DNA from: Phoronis australis
Lineage: Eukaryota; Phoronida; Phoronidae
Assembly: GCA_002633005.1 (NCBI GenBank)
Contig: NMRA01000172.1
Span: 486,348 to 550,347 of the forward strand
Direction of reading: 5' to 3'
Length of the DNA stretch: 64,000 nt
Part shown: one piece after another, positions 31,479 to 54,606 of the stretch
How the letters are laid out: every line of letters begins with the position of its first letter
How positions within the stretch are numbered: the stretch's first letter is position 1
The notes under the pieces: generated by a model
Told to the model about the DNA's origin: nothing
What the model saw: only the letters and a program-made list of their open reading frames with translations
The model's database searches: none
Program-made: the position numbers and the translations under genes

Positions 31479-32641
31479 TTAATCAGTTTGCTTTTCACAG
31501 ATGTATCCCATGCCAATCGAACAGTCACGCTGTATCCATGCGCCAGTCGTCGCGTTGAGCGCTACGCAGACATACTGTTGGCCTTCACTTCTGTTCGCGC
31601 CCCGAAGTTCTGAAGCATCTGAAACATATTATCTCACCATTGAAAATCCGCAAGTCATTTTAAAGAAAATCGAGAGTTCATTTTATATAAGAATCGTGGT
31701 GTTTTCCAACCCACAAATCTAGTAACAGGTACAAGTTTAGTAATTGCAACAATCTCGCCAGTTTGATACCGTTGAAGTTAATTGCGTTTCTCGATAGAGT
31801 TTCAAGTTTAAACTGATCTCAAAATTGCATGATGTTATTTCATGAAAGGGGTAAAAATGAAACGTCTAATCTGCCAATTTGACTTTCTTGCTACCGAAAT
31901 AAAACACCGGTTATGATTTTGTTTCATCCAAGTTAACAAGATAATCTTCTTTACTACTAATTTGTAGAAGTTGCCGTTACCGTTTGCCCAGTTAGTGAAG
32001 ATAACGTCATCACCAGTGTTGTCCCATTTAAATTGACTACTGCTGCTTGTTTTGCTTGCTCCAATCCACAAGCTCGCCACCTTCAGGCTTTCTTCGGCAT
32101 TACTGACCATCGCCTTTAGAGTGGCCTTCAAATATCTTTGCTCTTTTCCATTGTTGATGTTAACCAAGTATCCCCCTGATTTCATACAATAAATTGATGC
32201 CAGTGACCTGTCCGAGACTGAATCAACAATCATGTAACACGACCCGGAAAAGAGGGTGTACCCCCAAGAACAGGTTGGTGCCGGTGTTGTGGGTATGACT
32301 GCTTGTAGCGAGTTGGCCGCTACCTGACACACGCGTCTGGTTTGATGACAGCACTTCTTGTTCCTTGCCATGCTCAAAGACACCCTTCTCTTTATCGTCT
32401 CCAAGCTGTCGCGAACGTAGCTGTGAAATGCATTGAGGTCGCGTTCCATATTCTGTAGTCGTGCGTCAATTTTGGACAGAGCCAGTGCATTCCTTTCGTT
32501 TAGATCTCTTGCTTCTGAGTCTGTCGGCCTAGCCACTGAGTCAGCTTCAGTAATAGGAATTACCTCTGATTTTACTCCGTCATAAAGGAACACAAACACG
32601 ATCCAGAAGGACGACATTCTACCCGCGTTGAACAGTTTCAT
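31479..32641 (-). CDS. Secreted C-type lectin-domain protein 1
   Basis: Two exons, 32641-31981 and 31618-31479, joined in phase 1, give 266 residues. The N terminus is a signal peptide (SFWIVFVFLYDG core). Residues 45-90 are a heptad-rich helix (ARLQNMERDLNAFHSYV), then a Cys pair (KKCCHQ) that may link chains, a Thr/Pro hinge (VIPTTPAPT) and a C-type lectin domain from Cys124 (CSWGYTLFSGSCY, SLWIGAS, FKWDNTGDDVIFTNW, CVALN, DCSIGMGYICE). The domain's cysteines are present, but the EPN/QPD and WND calcium-sugar motifs are not, so calcium-dependent mannose or galactose binding is doubtful. Likely a secreted oligomeric recognition protein; no ligand can be named. Confidence 0.9.
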
Positions 32642-33060
32642 GGTGAGCAGGCGCTTAGTTTGACTGTGCGCTGGTTGTGTGTCAACTCAAAGTTATCTTC
32701 CCGAACTCAGCTCCTCAATAAATCATGTACCTGTTTATATGAGAGCAGACGTGAACTCTTTGTTTTGAAAATAAACATTTCTTTATCCCGTGACATTGAA
32801 TTCTGCTCTTTCAGACGTCCTCGATTGTTATGAAAATCAAGTGATTATGCAACTTTAGGCCGCCTGCTGTGAATCGGGTGCTTTGCAGGATTTGATCTTC
32901 TGAAGAAATTGCAATTATGAGTTCAGTTGGACTTATATTGGTTAAAATGTTATCGGTGAAAACTTTTCCACGTCTCTTGACTGAGGTTTGCCCTGCCCAA
33001 GGCCTACATATTCGAACGGTCGCACGGTAGCTAATATTTGAACGCATACCTAATTTTGAA
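32642..33060. promoter_or_regulatory. 5' flank of lectin gene 1, partly shared with lectin gene 2
   Basis: Segments such as tcctcgattgttatgaaa and cctgctgtgaat recur at matching distance upstream of the second lectin gene (36125-36190), showing that the duplication included upstream sequence. Confidence 0.5.
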
Positions 33061-34834
33061 GTTCGCCATGGTATTGGAGAAATAGATTACGTAGCGGGAC
33101 GATCAGGGCAATTCAGAGATTGCTGATCCCAATTTCACGTCCCTTGTTGCTATAGGAATGCGAAAATGTAAACACGATCACTTCAGTATCAGATTTTGTT
33201 GTCTGATCAAACACTAACCAAGAACATTGCAAAATTACGTTATTTCACGCTCAAATAACTCGAACATTTTTAACTGGATTTCAATAACAGTGAGCGCGCA
33301 CTGTAACGTAGGAATGGATGCCGTACACACTTATATGTATTGGCAAACATCCTGCTGAAGATAAACAGAAAGTGCTTTGGCAGCCCTCCTAGACAATACA
33401 AGCACGTTTATTCTTGGGGCAGGCGATGACCGGCCACTGATAACTGACTGGTTTTGGTTCAGCAGCGTATACAAGTTGTCAGCTGTGACCCCGCTGACCC
33501 AGCCATCACTCTCATTTACTGTAGATAGGGAATTTCAAAGGTTCCAGTTATTGATGATTTATATTAAATACTTAAGAAGTAGTGCTCTGGAGACAATGAT
33601 TTCGGGCTCACACAGCAAGTGCAAGTTACATGTACTTGTGTCTAGCTTCATGGTCTACGAATTCTTTTTTGAAACTAATTCAAGTTACAAGCGACAACTC
33701 TTGCTTCTTTTGTGGACAAACTAAAGACACTTCGAAGCACTGATTTTGGGGCCAGTGTGGAAGAGTGAACGTATTTTGGACAACGGTAAAATAAAATGAA
33801 ACTTTAAACAAAGGAAATTCTTCGTGAGTTGGCACTCCCTTTTACAACAATATTATCCCGAACTTTTCTGACCAATGATAAACTTAAAAACATCATTTTA
33901 CTTTTTGGCAAACAGTAATTTATGTATTGTCAGAAATTAGTTTCGAAAAGATTCATTGTGCTCTTAAGCGCCTTTATCAAGTCCATCGAGTAGTGCTCGT
34001 AAAAAATCTAAATTTTAATCTTTTAGAAAAGAGATGATGTAACATTGAAATTATTTTTCTAAGTAACCAGCATGATTAGGTGAATATTTGCGTGAGCGCG
34101 TGCATGCATGTGTTAATGTGTGTGTCCTTTTGTAAATGTTGACTTTTTCAATAAATGCATAAAAAATTATTGTCATGTACGGCACCTCTTCCATTTTATG
34201 GGATTTTCGTGGGTAATGAGATACACACACAAAAGATTACGCGATAACGGTCTCACAGAGTAGCATCGTCACAGAGCCGATGTAGAGGTACCGGTTAATC
34301 TGCATAGAACGTTTCAAGCAACCAGTAGCTTTGCTAGAAACATAGTTTATCCAAAATCAACCGAGCCTACATGCTGCATATGGCGCGTTACATGTATATA
34401 CCGAGGACTGCGACGAGTACCATTGTACTCAAGTTCCGTGTACCAACCGGGGACAGCTCAAACAAGCACAACCGTGAATGTAAATTTATTTCAAATTTAC
34501 ATTGTAGTTAACATGTAATTCTAAACACACGCTTTTTTAAAATTCGTATCATGTGCGCCCCCCTTTGGCGAAATAGGCAAAAAGGTCCTCCTCAGACGCT
34601 CGGTACGAGCATGCGTATGGTTATAACATTCGTATTTTCAATCATCTGAAACGTTAATTTCTTGACAAACTAGCTGGGACAATAACAAAGATAAGGCGTG
34701 TAGCAACGAGAGCAAGCGGTTCTTCTGTAACCCGCGCATGCACACGAGCACTACATTGTCAACACCAATGCTTTAATACTAGTTGATATGATTTCATCTG
34801 CGCTATCTCGATCGTACAGAAAGTTGCGACAGGT
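33061..34834. other. Intergenic sequence between the lectin genes
   Basis: No convincing gene. An open frame of 115 codons at 33377-33724 has no recognisable domain. A TG-rich patch lies at 34090-34135. Confidence 0.5.
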
Positions 34835-35919
34835 TTAATCAGTCTGCTTTTCACATATGTACCCCATGCCAGTGGAACAGTCACGTTGGATCCATTCGCC
34901 ATTCGTAGCGTTAAGCGCCACACAGATATTGTTCCTGTTCGCTCTAGGAAGTTCAGAGGCACCTGAAACAAATATACACACCATTTAATGCGGCAGTCGT
35001 CAACAAAACTGATATTTAACTTCGACTACAAAATAGCCTACATAACTGTCGCTCTAACACTGGTCTCGACTTGCAGGTCTTTTACTCAGAGATGACTGTG
35101 TGTTTTGGACTTAATTTCAACGAACAGATAGTTCGCCATTGTTCGATACCATGCTCGCTGAAAAAACTGACGTGCCGTGACAAGTCATTTTGTGGAGCCT
35201 AATATCGAACTGTTAGATCTTTGTAACCCAAAAATGGTCTTGTTTATAATAATTACTGTACCTTTTGCCCAGTTAGTGAAGGTTACGTTATCGCCAGTTC
35301 TGTCCCACTTAAATTCACCGTCTCTGCTCGTTTTGCTTGCTCCAATCCACAAGCTTGTTGCTTTCAGTGTTTCTTCGGAATTTCTGGCCATTGCTTTTAT
35401 GGTAGTTTTCAAAAATCTTTGCTCTCCTCGCTCGTTTACGTTTACCAGGTGACCCCCTTCCTTCATACACATAATGGATCCTAGCTGCCAGCTTGAGTAG
35501 GTATCAACGATTTTATAGCAGGAACCAGAGAAAAGGGTGTACCCCCAATAATTACAAGTTGGTGCCGGTGTTGTGGGTATGACTGCTTGTAGCGAGTTGG
35601 CCGCTTCCTGACACACGCGTCTGGTTTGGTGACAGCACTTCTTGTTCCTTGCCATGCTCAAAGACACCTTTCTCTTTATCGTCTCCAAGCTGTCGCGAAC
35701 GTAGCTGTGAAATGCACTGAGGTCGCGTTCCATATTCTGTAGTCGTGCGCCAATATCGGATTGTGGCAATGCATTCATTTCGTGTACTTCTTTTGCTTGT
35801 ATCTGTGTCGGTCTGGTCACTGAATCAGCTTCAGCAATAGGAATTACCTCTGAATTTATTACGCCATTAAGGCACACAAACGCGATCCAGAAACACATTC
35901 TTCTGCTAAACATTTCCAT
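34835..35919 (-). CDS. Secreted C-type lectin-domain protein 2
   Basis: Exons 35919-35262 and 34962-34835, joined in phase 1, give 261 residues. It is a close paralogue of the neighbouring lectin gene, with the same exon boundary. The start at MEMFSRRM is chosen because it aligns with the paralogue; an in-frame ATG 21 nt upstream also exists. Signal peptide (MCFWIAFVCLNG), helix ARLQNMERDLSAFHSYV, KKCCHQ, TTPAPT hinge, then the lectin domain (CNYWGYTLFSGSCY, SLWIGAS, FKWDRTGDNVTFTNW, ICVALNATNGEW, DCSTGMGYICE). Coil and hinge are nearly identical to paralogue 1; the lectin domain differs more. The calcium-sugar motifs are again missing. Confidence 0.9.
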
Positions 35920-36674
35920 AGTGCACTGGAAAGCTAGCAAGCGCTTCGTTTGACTGTGCCTTGGCTATGTGTGAGCTTAAAAAGCTGCCAAACGGTTATC
36001 TCCCCGAGCTCGGTTAGCTCCGCAATACATGTTGGTCACTAACAACATTTTGTCAAGACATAAACGCTTAGCATTAAAGTAAACAATTCCTAGTTTTCTT
36101 ACGTTGTTTATCCTTGTCTTTCAAACCTCCTCGATTGTTATGAAACACATCTGATGACGCAAATGTAGACCACCTGCTGTGAATGGCGTGCCGCACAGAT
36201 TGGGATAGCAGAGGTATTTTTGGTGTGGAAAAGTAAGCAATTTTCTTTGATGCCACAATGATCCGTGGGTATCCCGGCACCTAGGAAATGGCCACGTCCT
36301 GACAGGTTCGCCCTGGTGGGTGTCAGTGGCCAGGGGAGCCAGGAGAATGGCACTCAAAATTCGAGTTAGATCAACTTTTCTGGTAACCACTTAAAAATCC
36401 CAGCGACACCTACTACATGTAGGTCTACTCAGTTCACTGTATGATCCACAGCCAGATAATTTCAATGGTGGGGAATTGAACATCAGCCAGCAGCCGGACG
36501 GACGGTTTTAACCGTTTGGCCAAAAGTTGAGCTAAATCAACCCAAGAGGTAGCCACCTGAAACTGGTTACAAATTATTCAACATAGACCAATGTATTATG
36601 AACGGACACCCAGACAAGTTCAGTGGTGGATTACCCTTCGCCAGGCACGCCCGAATCTCCGGTTCGGAAACCGG

Positions 36675-36822
36675 CCTCCGTTCAGTAACGCTAGGACCTC
36701 GCTAAAAAGCAAGACTTCCGAGATTACGTGAGATATTGCCGTGCATTTCAAATGAGAACACGTGACTAGGTTTTAGCTTAGGGTCCTAGCTTAGGTCCTA
36801 GCGTCTACTGAACGCACGCCAG
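36675..36822. mobile_element. MITE with GCGTGCGTTCAGTAG ends, copy 2
   Basis: Same family as the element at 15971-16116, in the opposite orientation. Ends cctccgttcagtaacgctagg and cgtctactgaacgcacgccag are inverted complements. Confidence 0.8.
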
Positions 36823-37231
36823 TTGCATAACAATCCAAAGTCACGTATTCCACGTGGCGCAGCAATTACATGTCAGACAATTTCAGTGGTGGGGTGTCGG
36901 CCTTCCAGATTATATATAATGGGGTCCGAAATTTAAGTGTTAGAAATTACAAAGTCACTACTATCCGCCCATTACGTACATTGTGCCAACTGGTCAAATC
37001 ACGTGGCGGGAAACCAAAAATATCACAAATTTTTCTTTAAACTTCAAAATTACTCAATTATTTCCTACAATAAGTGCTTGTTTCATTGGTTAGATTTTTA
37101 GTTTCAACATATACACGGTCTAAAATCTCAAAAAGTGCAAAAATCCTTTGTAGTAACGCTTTACACCAGTTGAAAAGACTTTCTCTATCACTATCACGAT
37201 AGCACGGAAAATTGTGTCAAGTTTAAATCCG

Positions 37232-37341
37232 CCGGCTGCTCATGTCAGATAAATAATCACGTTGGAGCTATTTGCCATTCGTCGTGTTAGGCGCCACGCA
37301 TAAACTTGTTGATCTTTTCGCCCTACTAGTTTCTGGGGCAC
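37232..37341 (-). pseudogene. Relic of a third C-type lectin gene (terminal exon)
   Basis: Reads GAPETSRAKRSTSLCVAPN, then NGK followed by an in-frame TAG where the two intact genes have GEW/GAW, then LQRD. The following Cys is Tyr, and the frame then degrades. The acceptor context (ag|GTGCC) equals that of lectin 2, and intron sequence similar to lectin 2 follows at 37380-37560. No first exon is found. Confidence 0.8.
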
Positions 37342-37764
37342 CTCGCCATTTAAAGCTGCCCCAATAAACTCTCGTTACATCAACTGTTGCTGTTGACTTA
37401 ACAGCAATCTCGCTATGATATTGGTCTCACCTTCGGCTTGCTTCTTACTCTGATGATGTTTGGTTTTTGGACTTGCAAAAACTAACAGTTCGTCCCCATG
37501 TTTGAGACCATGATCGACGAACAAAATGACCTGCCGTAATAAGTCAACTGTTGGAACCTTCAGAAATTACACTTACTTTGACCAAATCTTTGCTTTGACT
37601 AAAGAACAATTTGAAATCAGCTTTTGCGACGGTAAGTCGTACAATTTTGTTTTTGTTTCAGAAGGAGGTTTTATAACAGTTTTAAAACAAACCAAATAAT
37701 AATTATGAAAAACTCCTATTGTGTCTAATCTACTAAACCTGAATCATTTCTGACTTTTGTACCA

Positions 37765-37988
37765 AAAGCCAGAGGGGGGTTCAGGGGTTTAACCCCCCGG
37801 ACAGAATCAAAAATAAAAATTAGAAAAAAAACGTCTCCAGGAAAACGAAATCAGCTACAAAAGCCAAAAAACTGGAGGGGAAACCCTCTCTCGACCTCCC
37901 CGCTCGGCGGTACGCGCCTCGGATTGGCGCGAACCCNCCCCCCCTTCCCCCCAACTCCATTACTGAAAACGTAGATCTGCCACTGAAA
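37765..37988. mobile_element. MITE-like element, copy 2 (G/C-tract ends, AGATCTGCCACTG)
   Basis: Starts near ccagaggggggttcagggg and ends acgtagatctgccactg, resembling the 12919-13078 element. It contains a single N at 37937 in a C tract. Confidence 0.5.
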
Positions 37989-38247
37989 AGCCTACACATT
38001 ACTTTAAAGACTTGCTTACTGGCTGACAAAACTGACATGTGCACTATCATCAAAAGGTTGAACAAATCAATTATCTGCAAATTTATCTTTTTACGAGTTC
38101 TAAATTGAAACATTAGTTAGTTTATTCAAAGATGTCACTCAAAATATAAGCATTTCGTAATTTTCAGCTCTTTTTGTGCTTCCTTTGTTTTGCTATTAAT
38201 TTTTTGAAGTTTGTTGGGTTTCCGCGAAAACCCCGCCTATAAAGTAG

Positions 38248-38542
38248 NNNNNNNNNNNNNNNNNNNNNNNNNNNNNNNNNNNNNNNNNNNNNNNNNNNNN
38301 NNNNNNNNNNNNNNNNNNNNNNNNNNNNNNNNNNNNNNNNNNNNNNNNNNNNNNNNNNNNNNNNNNNNNNNNNNNNNNNNNNNNNNNNNNNNNNNNNNNN
38401 NNNNNNNNNNNNNNNNNNNNNNNNNNNNNNNNNNNNNNNNNNNNNNNNNNNNNNNNNNNNNNNNNNNNNNNNNNNNNNNNNNNNNNNNNNNNNNNNNNNN
38501 NNNNNNNNNNNNNNNNNNNNNNNNNNNNNNNNNNNNNNNNNN
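38248..38542. other. Assembly gap of 295 Ns flanked by the same 17-mer
   Basis: ccccgcctataaagtag occurs immediately before and immediately after the gap, so the missing sequence is probably a tandem repeat, or the gap is a false join. Confidence 0.95.
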
Positions 38543-39197
38543 CCCCGCCTATAAAGTAGTGCCTCCTCTCCCTTGTGGCGTGCCGGGGTTGAACTGGTTG
38601 ACCGATGTTTACTTATTCTAACTGTGACTCTTGTGAAAACGTGCTTTGTGTTATAAGCTGTCTATTGATTCTCAGGCAGTATATATAGAGGCGGCCGGAA
38701 TAAGATTTTTTCGCGACTGGGATCAACGACACCAGAATGCACCTCTGGTCCTCCTGCTCGGCCATCAATTCATTGGTGCACAAACCGACACGCCATGACA
38801 AGAAAATTAAACTTGTAACTTCCTGAGCAATAACAAACTGACGAGTTCTTTCGAAGCCTAGGCATCGTTAAATTAAGTGACTGCGGGGAAAATTCGGACT
38901 ACTTAATTTTATAACGGTAAGTTGTATAAACGAATTGTGGTGGAACGCATGTACTACCATCATGCCTTTGATCGGCCAAAATTCAGTACTTAGTTCCTCC
39001 GCTCTGGTTCTTTTCTTTCTGGCGAAAGGCGGCTAGCGGCAATTTCGTATCGCAAATCAATAGCTAATTGTGATTGTGTGCTTTTATGCAATGCATGGCG
39101 ATGGAAAAAAATTGCCAATATATGGTTAGGATTCATGTTGTCAAAATCTTGATACCTTTCAGTTTTTGGCAATAGTCTAGCTGATATATCGTGATAT

Positions 39198-39260
39198 AGT
39201 TTGATGCCCGTTATTCAGTGGAGAAAAATGGTTCTCGAAATTCGGACACGTTATATCAGA
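39198..39260. mobile_element. Palindromic element family B, partial copy
   Basis: gtttgatgcccgttattcag then tggagaaaaatggttctcg. It matches the centre and right arm of the element at 42626-42733 but lacks the left arm. Confidence 0.65.
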
Positions 39261-39572
39261 ACATTACCCCTTTTCAATACCTTAACATACTTTTTACCAA
39301 AAAATGAGGTTCAGTGCCAACCAGTGCTACGTTGTCAAATAAAGTGTTCATTTACTCTGTGTACTTAGTCTTGTCTTTTGTATTAATTCCTTCACATATT
39401 TGTCGATAATAGAATCTGCGTTAATGCTTTTGTTCACTGAACTGTCACATACACTAATGGAAAATAAGGATTACTTACTTTCTCGCGAAGACTGTTTTAG
39501 TCCAGTCACAGTGAGGCAACTGAGCCAACGCGACACGGAACATGCACCAGATGTCGCTTTTTAGAAGTTTCG

Positions 39573-39582
39573 GTCACATGAC
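39573..39582 (+). promoter_or_regulatory. M-box/CLEAR-like E-box (GTCACATGAC) upstream of VPS35
   Basis: This decamer lies 18 bp before the proposed VPS35 ATG and differs by one base from GTCACGTGAC, the CLEAR motif bound by TFEB/MITF factors at lysosomal genes. Function here is inference. Confidence 0.4.
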
Positions 39583-39599
39583 CCAGAAGTGTATCCAAA

Positions 39600-51904
<12,305 letters not shown>

Positions 51905-52235
51905 ACTTTTGGAACGTGAATGTATTTGATGTGAGTGCATCTCAGTGGTGTACGACACAAGGATTCCTGCATGCGATAAGACAAAGAACCTTGCTGTTTT
52001 GTGTGTAGGTGTTTTGAACGAAACTTATCCCTTTGTGGGATCGTTGTGTAAAGAGAGAAAAGACGACAGTTTTTGCCTTTCTACGTATAACAATCGTGAC
52101 TTATTCCTAATCTTAAAATTGTTCTTAAAAATTAACTGATAGCAAGATCAGATGAATGTAAAATTAGGTTTATGTAGTACGTTTATTGCAGAAATGTTCA
52201 TCATGTCAGAATTTATGTACTCGATTGTTGGTTGT

Positions 52236-52241
52236 AATAAA
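52236..52241 (+). terminator. Candidate VPS35 polyadenylation signal AATAAA
   Basis: First clear AATAAA after the VPS35 stop, giving a 3' UTR of about 350 nt. Confidence 0.55.
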
Positions 52242-54606
52242 AATTGACATTCAGGATTTAGTTCTGCCAGAGGCAAAGGAGAAAATTTAATTCACATAAT
52301 TATATTCAGAAAGATTAGTTTTAAGTCACTAACATTTGACCTTAAAATTCCCCCAAACTGAAGAGAAATAAACATAAGCAATCCATGTGCTTCACCAAGT
52401 CATGGTGTAATCTTGTAAAGTTTAACCGACTAAATCACTGACAAAAATAATTTAAAAGATGGCTGGATTTATCTCCGCATTACAATGTATAGTTTTTTAT
52501 GGCATATAGTATGGAAGCCAACACTAGCATATACTATCTTCCTAATATTACTGTGCATGTAAGGTAGTTGTCTTCTCTTGGCTTGGTTGCTAGAGTGCAT
52601 AGTCAATGACCTGTCTCTATTTGATGGTGGTTGTTGTCACGGTGATTTTCTGTTCTAGCGCGACACGCTAATCTTTAAAAGTTCAGAATCTGTGAGTTTT
52701 TCATGTCAATTACTGTTTATTCACAACACTCCTGTCAGCATCATTTATTATTCTTTGAGCACTCTGCATACACTATGTTTTTTCTCTTCAAATCTTATTA
52801 CATATTTTACACACTATGCTGTAATAATCATTCGTCTACCAGCCATCCACAACTGTATCATCAAAACCCCTTGATGGATATTCGTGAAATTTGGCAGACA
52901 TGTTGCTATACAGATGGGACGGCACAAGTGAATTTTTTGGACTACCATTATACCCCCTAGTGGCATTTCTTTACATTGGTTCATATAATTATGTTAGTTC
53001 CTTCATGGTAATGTATTTAATATGGAGAAGCTGACATCTCCATTTCAGATGGATTTTATGTAATCTGTGCCTCCTAGTGGCCATTTTGGTGTCGTTTTGG
53101 CATCACTTCTCTATCTGCCAAACTGCTCAAAGGATCATTGTCATTGTGAAATCACTAAGATGAGCACAGCTGGTGATGATTTTGAGACAGGTCGAACTAC
53201 AGTAGCACCCTAGAGTATCAAACTTGTTTTTGCCTGGCTTATAAGTTCCTTGAAGGAGCTTCATGTCATTGGTTGCATGTGTTTCAGTCGAGTATGTCAG
53301 ACATTGGTTTGATATTGGCAAGTCTTGTGACTTGTCTCCCAAGTGCCAATTTTGGTTTCCGTTGCATTTCTTTTAGCAAATTCTTTCATGGATGTTCACG
53401 AAATTTAGCAAAATACATTTCTACCGAAGAGACAACAGCACTCGTCTTGGTTCAGACTGGACTTATGTTATGTGCCCCTACTGGACTTTTTTGTTTTGCG
53501 TTAGGATCTCTTGTTAAATTGCACTTGAAGCATTCTTTTGCAGTGCACTCATGGACACATTCCATTGCTCTCGTACATTTTTTTAATCAAATATCATGGG
53601 TTGTGTGCAGACAAGTACATGTACACCAGTTCTACATTTATGGGCATCAGTGTGTTTGATGGGGCTGTAACCAATTAGACAGTTACTTTTCAAAGAAGGA
53701 GATTACCATCATGTAGTGCTCATCAAGAGCCTCATATTGCATAATATTGGTCATTTTAAAACCGTTTGCATCAGCATTTCAATGTAACCTATGCTACCAA
53801 TACGACTCGGATTACTTTTTGTTATGAATCATTCATTTCACTGCAAGGTCTGCGAACCCAGACCAGTTCACAGGAATCTGCATAACTTGCTGCATCATAA
53901 TTCTACCTTCGTTTTTACCTGCTCTCACCTTTCCAAATTTTAGTTGACAACATTCTTGCAATCATGAGCATTAATATATAATTAATATCCCATAACTAAT
54001 TAGTAAGAGATTAATAAACTGGAAAATATCAACAGTGAAGAAATAATTGCAGACAGTCTGGGACTTGTACCAGACGTGCACAAGCCGTTCATGTGGGCCC
54101 ATTGCACTCATCACCTTGTGAAGGACAGCAATGTATTATTAATGCTTTCGTGAGTGCAATCGATGTAACGCAGTAAGGTCAATAAAAATATAATATATTT
54201 CATATCTTGAGCACAAGCTTGCCAAAGGACTATTAAAAATACAGTCCCATAACACTGGATACCAGTGCAATTTGTCTAAGCATATCACAAAAACATTTTA
54301 CTTGCAATGTGTGTTTATACAACCAACACAAAAGCTTATAAAAGAAACCAAACCACAATTAAAGCACAGACATCATCAATACTGAATGTATAACATATTT
54401 CTATCTTATCACAAAAGTTTAACAAATGTAAACATGAATCTTCACACTAGTTTCTAAATTGCAAATATTAAAAGCAATTGCTTTTAGAAACCATGCTGTT
54501 GCATCCGTATGTGACCTGGATAGTGTACGCCTGAGTATACAATAAAACGGAAGTTACAATTATAGTCCTCATCTTCACAGACTTCTGACTTCACAAGCTT
54601 CTAACT
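52242..54606. other. Intergenic region between convergent VPS35 and MIOX genes
   Basis: No gene recognised. It carries a diverged repeat at 52860-53650 whose units share GGATxTTCGTGAAATTTGGCA and CCCCTAGTGGC-type blocks. Confidence 0.6.
52860..53650. repeat. Diverged tandem repeats with CCTAGTGGCC blocks
   Basis: Blocks ataccccctagtggcatttc, gcctcctagtggccatttt and gcccctactggactttt alternate with gatggatattcgtgaaatttg, gatggattttatgtaat and catggatgttcacgaaattta. Spacing is irregular, 100-300 bp. Confidence 0.6.

Noticed and set aside
33377-33724. 115-codon open frame between the lectin genes
   Set aside because: No domain, no signal peptide, no splice or homology support.
53273-53659. 128-codon open frame 3' of VPS35
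   Set aside because: It lies over the diverged tandem repeat, and its translation shows no domain.
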